Assembly: GCF_018332695.1 (NCBI RefSeq)
Contig: NZ_BOQN01000143.1
Coordinates: 1-64,000, forward strand
Reading direction: 5' to 3'
DNA from: Paractinoplanes toevensis
GTDB taxonomy: Bacteria; Actinomycetota; Actinomycetes; Mycobacteriales; Micromonosporaceae
Length of the DNA stretch: 64,000 nucleotides
In this document: one piece after another, positions 59,596 to 64,000 of the stretch
Layout of the letters: every line of letters begins with the position of its first letter
Position numbering within the stretch: the first letter of the stretch is position 1
The notes under the pieces: generated by a model
What the model was told of the DNA's origin: nothing
The model's input: the letters and a program-made list of their open reading frames with translations, nothing else
The model's database searches: none
Position numbers and translations under genes: made by a program

Positions 59596-60420
59596 TCAGC
59601 CCTTGATCGAACCCTGCAGCAGCGCGGTGACGAAGCGGCGCTGGAAGATGAGGAAGACCGCCAGGGTGGGCACCAGGATCAGCAGCGCCCCGGCGCACAG
59701 CAGCGGGATGTCGGTGCCCCACTGGCCCTGGAAGGCGCCGAGCGCCCCCGCCATGGTCCGTTTCTGCGGGTCGTCGACGAGCACGATGGCCAGCAGGAAC
59801 TGGTTCCACGTCCAGAGGAACAGCAGGATCGCCAGTGAGGACAGGGCGGGCATGGCCAGCGGCACGTGCACCCGCCAGAACAGCTGCCAGGTGCCGGCGC
59901 CGTCGATCCGGGCGGCCTCGGAGAGATCGTCCGGCATGGTCACGAAGTGGGCCCGCATCCACACCACCGAGAACGGCATGAACAGCCCGATCAGCGGCAG
60001 GATGATCGCCCAGCGGGTGTTGAGCAGGCCCATGTCACGCACCTGGTAGTACAGCGGCGTGATGATCCCCTCGAAGGGGAGGGTCAGGCCGAGCACGAAG
60101 ACCAGGAACCCGATCCGGTGACCGGGCATCCGCAGGTGCCCGAAGGCGAAGCCGGCCAGGGCACCGAACAGCAGCGAGGCCGGGACGACGCCGAGCACGA
60201 TGAGGCAGCTCGACCACAGGAGCTTGCCCATGTTCGCGGCCCGGAACGTGTCGGCGAAGTTGCCCCACTGCGGGCTGTCCGGCCAGGACAGCCCGGACGG
60301 GTAGGTGCCGGCCGGGTGCAGTGCGGTGACGAAGAGACTGATGAACGGCACGATGGTGATCACCATCAGCAGGACCAGCAGGAGCCGCCCGATCAGTGTC
60401 TCGCGACGATTGACGATCAT
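59596..60420 (-). CDS. Sugar ABC transporter permease 2 (MalG-like)
   Basis: A 274-residue inner-membrane permease of the carbohydrate-uptake CUT1 type, with about six helices starting LIGRLLLVLLMVITIVPFIS. The EAA loop contacting the ATPase is EAARIDGAGTWQLFWRVHVP. ATGA overlap with permease 1. No ATPase is encoded here; as in many actinomycetes a shared MsiK-like ATPase would serve. Confidence 0.93.
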   Translation of the reverse strand: MIVNRRETLIGRLLLVLLMVITIVPFISLFVTALHPAGTYPSGLSWPDSPQWGNFADTFRAANMGKLLWSSCLIVLGVVPASLLFGALAGFAFGHLRMPGHRIGFLVFVLGLTLPFEGIITPLYYQVRDMGLLNTRWAIILPLIGLFMPFSVVWMRAHFVTMPDDLSEAARIDGAGTWQLFWRVHVPLAMPALSSLAILLFLWTWNQFLLAIVLVDDPQKRTMAGALGAFQGQWGTDIPLLCAGALLILVPTLAVFLIFQRRFVTALLQGSIKG

Positions 60421-61328
60421 CGGGACCCGTCCCTGGTGAGGCGCTGGATCGGCAGGACGACGGCGAGCACGAGCAGGACCAGGGCGACGGCCAGGGCCGA
60501 GGCCATGCCGATCTCCCGCTCGGAGAAGGCGAGGTAGTAGATCTCCAGGCCCGGGACCATCGTGGAGTTGCCGGGGCCACCCTGGGTGGCGATGTAGACG
60601 ATGTCGAAGCTGGCCAGCGCGGCGATCACGGTCACCGTGACGCTCACGCCGATCTCCTGGCGCAGGCTGGGCAGGGTGATCGAGAAGAACTCGCGCACCG
60701 GGCCGGCGCCGTCCAGCCGGGCCGCCTCGTACAGCGATGGGTCGATCTTGCTCATGCCGGCGAGCAGCAGCAGCGTGCAGAGGCCGACCAGCACCCAGGC
60801 CCCGATCACCCCGACCGCGGGCAGCGCCGTGCCGAAGTCGCCGAGCCAGGCCCGGGTGAGGCGGTCCAGCCCGACCGCCGACAGCAGTTCGTTGGCCAGG
60901 CCGGTCGAGGAGAGCAGCCAGCTCCACATGATGCCGGCCGCCACCAGCGGAATGACCTGGGGCAGGAACAGGACCGTACGGGCGACGGCCGCGAGCCGGC
61001 TGGTCGCGATGCCGCGGATGGTGGCCGCCACGAACAGGCCCAGCAGTACCGGCACGAAGCTGAAGAACACGATCAGCTCGAACGCGTGCACGATCGTCGC
61101 GAACAGCTCCGAGTCGGTGAAGATCCGGCGGTAGTTGTCCAGGCCGACCCAGGTCGACGCACCGATGCCGTTCCAGTCGTAGAACGAGTACTGCACGGTC
61201 AGCACCAGCGGGCGCAGCACGAACGTGGCGTACATGAGGACGGCCGGCAGCGCGAAGAGCCAGCCGGCCCAGGCTGCCCGGGGGCGGCGCGCGCGTCGCG
61301 CGCGCCGCCCCGTGATCGGTAGAGACAT
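60417..61328 (-). CDS. Sugar ABC transporter permease 1 (MalF-like)
   Basis: A 303-residue CUT1-type permease, first helix WAGWLFALPAVLMYATFVLR, EAA loop EAARLDGAGPVREFFSITLP. The Arg-rich N-terminus (TGRRARRARRPRAAW) is encoded by a 31-bp near-perfect palindrome that could slow translation or transcription between binding protein and permeases. The ATG at 61328 overlaps the binding-protein stop (TGATG). Confidence 0.93.
   Translation of the reverse strand: MSLPITGRRARRARRPRAAWAGWLFALPAVLMYATFVLRPLVLTVQYSFYDWNGIGASTWVGLDNYRRIFTDSELFATIVHAFELIVFFSFVPVLLGLFVAATIRGIATSRLAAVARTVLFLPQVIPLVAAGIMWSWLLSSTGLANELLSAVGLDRLTRAWLGDFGTALPAVGVIGAWVLVGLCTLLLLAGMSKIDPSLYEAARLDGAGPVREFFSITLPSLRQEIGVSVTVTVIAALASFDIVYIATQGGPGNSTMVPGLEIYYLAFSEREIGMASALAVALVLLVLAVVLPIQRLTRDGSR
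61281..61311. repeat. 31-bp palindrome in the start of permease 1
   Basis: GGGGCGGCGCGCGCG (61281-61295) and CGCGCGCGCCGCCCC (61297-61311) are exact reverse complements around one T. In the mRNA this is a very stable hairpin 15-45 bases after the permease start, overlapping nothing else. It may set a lower permease yield relative to the binding protein. Confidence 0.85.
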
Positions 61329-62680
61329 CAGTTCTTGACCTGGGTCTCGTAGTCCTTCTGCACCGACTTGAGCAGCGCGTCCGGGGTCTGCTGGCCGGCC
61401 GCCAGTTTCTGCAGCTGCGGCGTCCAGCTCTTGGCGTAGATCGCGCCGGTCGCGTTGGCGATGAAGTCCATCGCGCCGTTGTCCTTGCCGATGGTCGCGC
61501 CGGCCGCCAGGGTGCTGGCGGTGACGGTGCCCTCGGCGACGGCCGGCATGTACGCGTCGGCCGGGCCCATCGGGTGCGAACCGCCGACCTTGACCGCGAT
61601 GTCCCGGGCCTGCTGGTTGGTGGCGACCCAGTTGAGGAAGAACGCGGCACAGTCGGCGTTCTTGGCCTTGCTGCTGATGCCGTAGGTCAGCGGCGCCGAC
61701 ATGGCGGCCTGCTTCCCGCCGGCGCTCTGCGCGGGCATCAGGAAGAACCCGACGTTGCCGGCCATCTGCTTGTCGAGGTTGCCCGACTCCCAGTCGCCGT
61801 CGAAGATGAACAGGTTCTTGCCGCCGATGAAGCGGCTCATCATCGTCGCGTAGTCCTGCGAGTTGATGTCCTTGGCGAAGTAACCGGCCTTCAGCCACTT
61901 CTCCAGGTGCTGGGTGGCCTGCAGGCTCGCCGGGGTGTCGATGGTGGCGCCGGACTTCTGGAAGATCCAGTCGTTGATCGCGCCGGGCTCGCCGTAGGCG
62001 GACATCAGATTCTGCAGGGGGAACGCGAGGCCGCCGGTGGCGCCGCCGTTGAACTGGTTGATCGGCGTGAGGCCGGCGTCCTTGGCCTTCTGCAGCAGCG
62101 AGTCGAACTCGGCCAGGGTGGCCGGCGGCTTGGTCATGCCGATCTGGGCGGCCATCTTCTTGTTGTAGAAGATGCCGGTCATGCTGAAGTTCAGGCCCAT
62201 CGCGTAAAGCGGCCCGTCGCCGCGCTGACCGGTCGAGGACACCCGCATCTGCTCGAGCTGCGAGGCCGGCCACTTGTCCCAGCCGAACGCCGTGGCGTAC
62301 CCGTCGAGGTTCTTCAGCAGGCCGTCCTTGACCAGTTCGGACACCTGGGGGAGGCGCATCAGGTCCGGCGGGTCGTCGGCGAGGACCCGCGGTGCGTTCT
62401 GGGTGATCACCGCGAACTGGTCCTCGCGGATGTCCCACTTGACGTTCGGGTACTGCTTGGTGAACTCGTCGGACAGGCTTTTCGGCAGCGCGAAGCCGGT
62501 CTCGAAGTAGCCCTTCAGCGTGACCGGGCCGGTGCCGCAGGTCGCGGACGTGACCGGGGCCGCGCTGGCGTTCGCGGCGGAGGAGTCCGAGTTGTCGCCG
62601 GGTGCGCTGCACGCGCCCGCGAAAAGGGTGGCCAGGGTGAACGTGGCGAGTAGTGATCGGCGGGTGGGTCCATGAGCCAT
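61328..62680 (-). CDS. ABC sugar-binding lipoprotein
   Basis: A 450-residue extracellular solute-binding protein of the carbohydrate family. Lipobox LFAGAC with lipidated C24, then a Ser/Ala spacer. Fold landmarks: QFAVITQNAPRVLADDPPDL, GLNFSMTGIFYNKKMAAQIG, FIFDGDWESGN, FFLNWVATNQQARDIAVKVG. It delivers an oligosaccharide to the two permeases. The tight operon with HSL-type and SGNH esterases suggests an acetylated or aryl-decorated sugar. Confidence 0.92.
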   Translation of the reverse strand: MAHGPTRRSLLATFTLATLFAGACSAPGDNSDSSAANASAAPVTSATCGTGPVTLKGYFETGFALPKSLSDEFTKQYPNVKWDIREDQFAVITQNAPRVLADDPPDLMRLPQVSELVKDGLLKNLDGYATAFGWDKWPASQLEQMRVSSTGQRGDGPLYAMGLNFSMTGIFYNKKMAAQIGMTKPPATLAEFDSLLQKAKDAGLTPINQFNGGATGGLAFPLQNLMSAYGEPGAINDWIFQKSGATIDTPASLQATQHLEKWLKAGYFAKDINSQDYATMMSRFIGGKNLFIFDGDWESGNLDKQMAGNVGFFLMPAQSAGGKQAAMSAPLTYGISSKAKNADCAAFFLNWVATNQQARDIAVKVGGSHPMGPADAYMPAVAEGTVTASTLAAGATIGKDNGAMDFIANATGAIYAKSWTPQLQKLAAGQQTPDALLKSVQKDYETQVKN

Positions 62681-62706
62681 GTCAGGCCTCCAGGATCGCA
62701 GAAAGT

Positions 62707-62730
62707 CCGGCCGTGCCGGAGCACGGCCGG
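62707..62730 (-). terminator. Hairpin between the esterase and binding-protein genes
   Basis: CCGGCCGTGC and GCACGGCCGG form a perfect 10-bp stem with a CGGA loop in the 78-bp gap, 27 bp before the binding-protein ATG. It could be a terminator of the esterase transcript or a 5' hairpin stabilising the binding-protein mRNA. Confidence 0.55.
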
Positions 62731-62758
62731 GTCCGGGGTAACGGTGGGACCGGTGGGT

Positions 62759-63712
62759 TCAGCGGTGCGATGGGAAATGCGCTTCGCGCAGGCCCTGCAG
62801 GAGGTCGTCCTGCCAGGTCCGGGCGGTCGGCCAGGTGCCGGTGAGCAGGGGAGCGCCGTGTACGGCACCCGGGTAGCAGTGGTAGGAGACCGGCACGCCG
62901 GCTGCTCGAAGCCGGTCCGCGTACCGTTCGCCGTCGTGGCGCAGCGGGTCGAACTGCGCCGTCATGATCTGGGCGGGCGGCAGGCCCGCGACCGTCGCCG
63001 CGTGCAGCGGTGACGCGAGCGGCCGGCGGGCGTCCTCGGGCGACGGCAGGTAGAGGTCGCGGCACAGGGCCATCTCGTCGATCGTGATGCCGAAGTCGTC
63101 ACCGACGCCGGAGGCGCGCATGCCGTCCAGGGTCAGATCCAGCGGCGGCACCTCGAGAAGTTGCAGCCGCAGCGCGGGCCCCGGGCGATCGCGGCAGAGC
63201 AGCGCCACGGCCGCGGCCAGCGTGGAACCGGCGGACACCCCGCCGATCGACACGTTCGCCGGGTCGCCGCCGATCTCGGCCGCGTGCTCGACCGCCCAGA
63301 GCAGACCGGCGTAGCAGTCCTCGAGCGGGGTGGGGAACGGGTGCTCCGGGGACAGCCGGTAGTCCACCGCGACCACCACGCAGCCGGCCTCGGTGCACCG
63401 GGTGCGGCAGGTGGCGTCGTTGACCGCCTCGTCGATCGAACCCAGCCAGAACCCGCCGCCGTGCAGGAAGACGTGCACCGGCCGGCCGGACGCGTCGCTC
63501 GGGCGGTAGATCCGGAGCCGGATCGGGCCGCCGGGCACCGCGATCTCGACGTCCTGCTCCCGGTGGGCCGGGGCGACCGGGAGGCCGAACATCGCGAACA
63601 GCGAGTCGACGCCGGCTTGGATGGCCGCCCGCCGCACCGTGAGCGGTGCCCGCGGATCACCGGAATCCGGCTTGGTGGACAGGAACGTCCGGACCGCCTC
63701 GTCCAGCTCCAT
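62759..63712 (-). CDS. HSL-family alpha/beta hydrolase (esterase)
   Basis: A 317-residue cytoplasmic carboxylesterase of the hormone-sensitive-lipase family. HGGG oxyanion motif at 84-87 (VFLHGGGFWLGS), S160 in IGGVSAGSTLAAA, acid in TAQFDPLRHDGE, base histidine in YPGAVHGAPLLTG. The ATG at 63712 has GGGAGG seven bases upstream; earlier in-frame ATGs lack an SD. Upstream are an inverted repeat and the LacI gene, so it is probably the first gene of the sugar regulon. Confidence 0.9.
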   Translation of the reverse strand: MELDEAVRTFLSTKPDSGDPRAPLTVRRAAIQAGVDSLFAMFGLPVAPAHREQDVEIAVPGGPIRLRIYRPSDASGRPVHVFLHGGGFWLGSIDEAVNDATCRTRCTEAGCVVVAVDYRLSPEHPFPTPLEDCYAGLLWAVEHAAEIGGDPANVSIGGVSAGSTLAAAVALLCRDRPGPALRLQLLEVPPLDLTLDGMRASGVGDDFGITIDEMALCRDLYLPSPEDARRPLASPLHAATVAGLPPAQIMTAQFDPLRHDGERYADRLRAAGVPVSYHCYPGAVHGAPLLTGTWPTARTWQDDLLQGLREAHFPSHR

Positions 63713-63766
63713 GGTCACCTCCCGGCTCGTGTTACAAGCACGAAACCTCATCGCGGCAGGCCTGTC

Positions 63767-63788
63767 AAGTGTTTCCATTAAAGCACTT
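63767..63788. promoter_or_regulatory. Inverted repeat AAGTGTTT-(6)-AAAGCACTT upstream of esterase
   Basis: The 22-bp site pairs AAGTGTTT with AAAGCACTT arms, one mismatch, around CCATT. It lies 55-76 bp before the esterase start, between it and the LacI gene. It is a candidate operator for that LacI protein. Confidence 0.5.
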
Positions 63789-63835
63789 TTATTGTACGCA
63801 GCCGCAGCTCAATGACCATGCAACCAGATCGAGTG

Positions 63836-64000
63836 TCAGGTGGTGGAACGTTCGACCAGGCTGACGTCGAGCGCGGTCGTCGACCGCAGTTCCGAACCGC
63901 CGATGTGGCCGAGCAGGACGCCGAGCGCGACGCTTCCGGACTCCTCGAACGGCTGGCGAACGGTGGTCAGGTCGGCCGCCGTCGCCGCCTCGCCGTCGTC
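63836..64000 (-). CDS. LacI-family regulator, C-terminal end (cut by right edge)
   Basis: Only the last 54 residues are in the window. DLTTVRQPFEESGSVALGVL and LDVSLVERSTT are the typical closing strand-helix and final L-x-x-x-LVxRxST signature of LacI repressors. It is probably the regulator of the esterase and ABC importer; the DNA-binding domain is outside the window. Confidence 0.85.
   Translation of the reverse strand, partial: DDGEAATAADLTTVRQPFEESGSVALGVLLGHIGGSELRSTTALDVSLVERSTT

Noticed and set aside
1..64000. tRNA/rRNA genes, CRISPR arrays, insertion sequences, prophage genes
   Set aside because: Looked for and not seen: no repeat-spacer pattern, transposase or integrase motif, or recognisable tRNA core.

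Overview
The window looks like a chromosomal segment of a high-GC filamentous actinomycete, most likely Micromonosporaceae (Actinoplanes-like). The evidence is the very high GC at third codon positions, frequent GTG starts, many ATGA/GTGA stop-start overlaps, a conservon-type operon, an iniBAC locus and secreted glycoside hydrolases with CBM2 modules. The organism is inferred from gene content only. I see no rRNA, tRNA, CRISPR array, insertion sequence or phage gene, and no gene-free stretch over 300 bp.

1-8.5 kb is an amine catabolism block. A copper amine oxidase (cut by the left edge) diverges from a GntR/FadR regulator. A four-gene minus-strand operon encodes a Rieske oxygenase, a glutamine-synthetase-like ligase, an aldehyde dehydrogenase and an aminotransferase-flavin oxidase fusion. 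An operator-like palindrome, ATTGGATCCAAT, lies in front of the operon; related sites lie in the regulator/amine oxidase gap and in the 5' end of the fusion gene.

8.5-17.5 kb is a urea/guanidine nitrogen-release cluster: TetR regulator, APC permease, two DUF1989 proteins, urea-carboxylase-type enzyme, allophanate hydrolase and a 49-codon coupled ORF. A TCTGTCA-AC-TGACAGA palindrome sits in the divergent gap.

17.5-28.4 kb is mixed: a short adenylate kinase, an anti-sigma ATPase/STAS pair, a QsuB-type 3-dehydroshikimate dehydratase, a secreted alpha-L-rhamnosidase, a SigE-family sigma factor with a membrane beta-propeller partner, and a secreted subtilisin.

28.5-37.5 kb is the most unusual region. 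Seven same-strand genes encode a small membrane protein, an EgtD-like methyltransferase, a second methyltransferase with an unfamiliar N-terminal half, a large P-loop (STAND/AAA-like) ATPase, a three-helix membrane protein, an RBBP9-like hydrolase and a GT4-type glycosyltransferase with an unfamiliar N-terminal domain. I could not match this set to a named system. It is my main candidate for an undescribed, possibly conflict or signalling, system.

37.6-52.7 kb has a secreted lipase and then an envelope-stress superlocus. A seven-gene minus-strand unit (Hsp70-like, IniR-like LuxR ATPase, a 27-aa coupling ORF, CvnA, CvnB, CvnC, a membrane CBM2-like protein) diverges from iniB-iniA-iniC across a promoter full of G/C-run palindromes. 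A membrane-anchored sigma factor carrying an extracellular AbfB sugar-binding domain follows.

52.7-64 kb is for plant polysaccharide use: secreted GH27, a CE1-type esterase behind a CebR-like box, a GH43, a secreted SGNH esterase, then on the minus strand an intracellular SGNH hydrolase, an ABC sugar importer, an HSL-type esterase and the end of a LacI regulator. These fit outside debranching and deacetylation, import of oligosaccharides and intracellular de-esterification.
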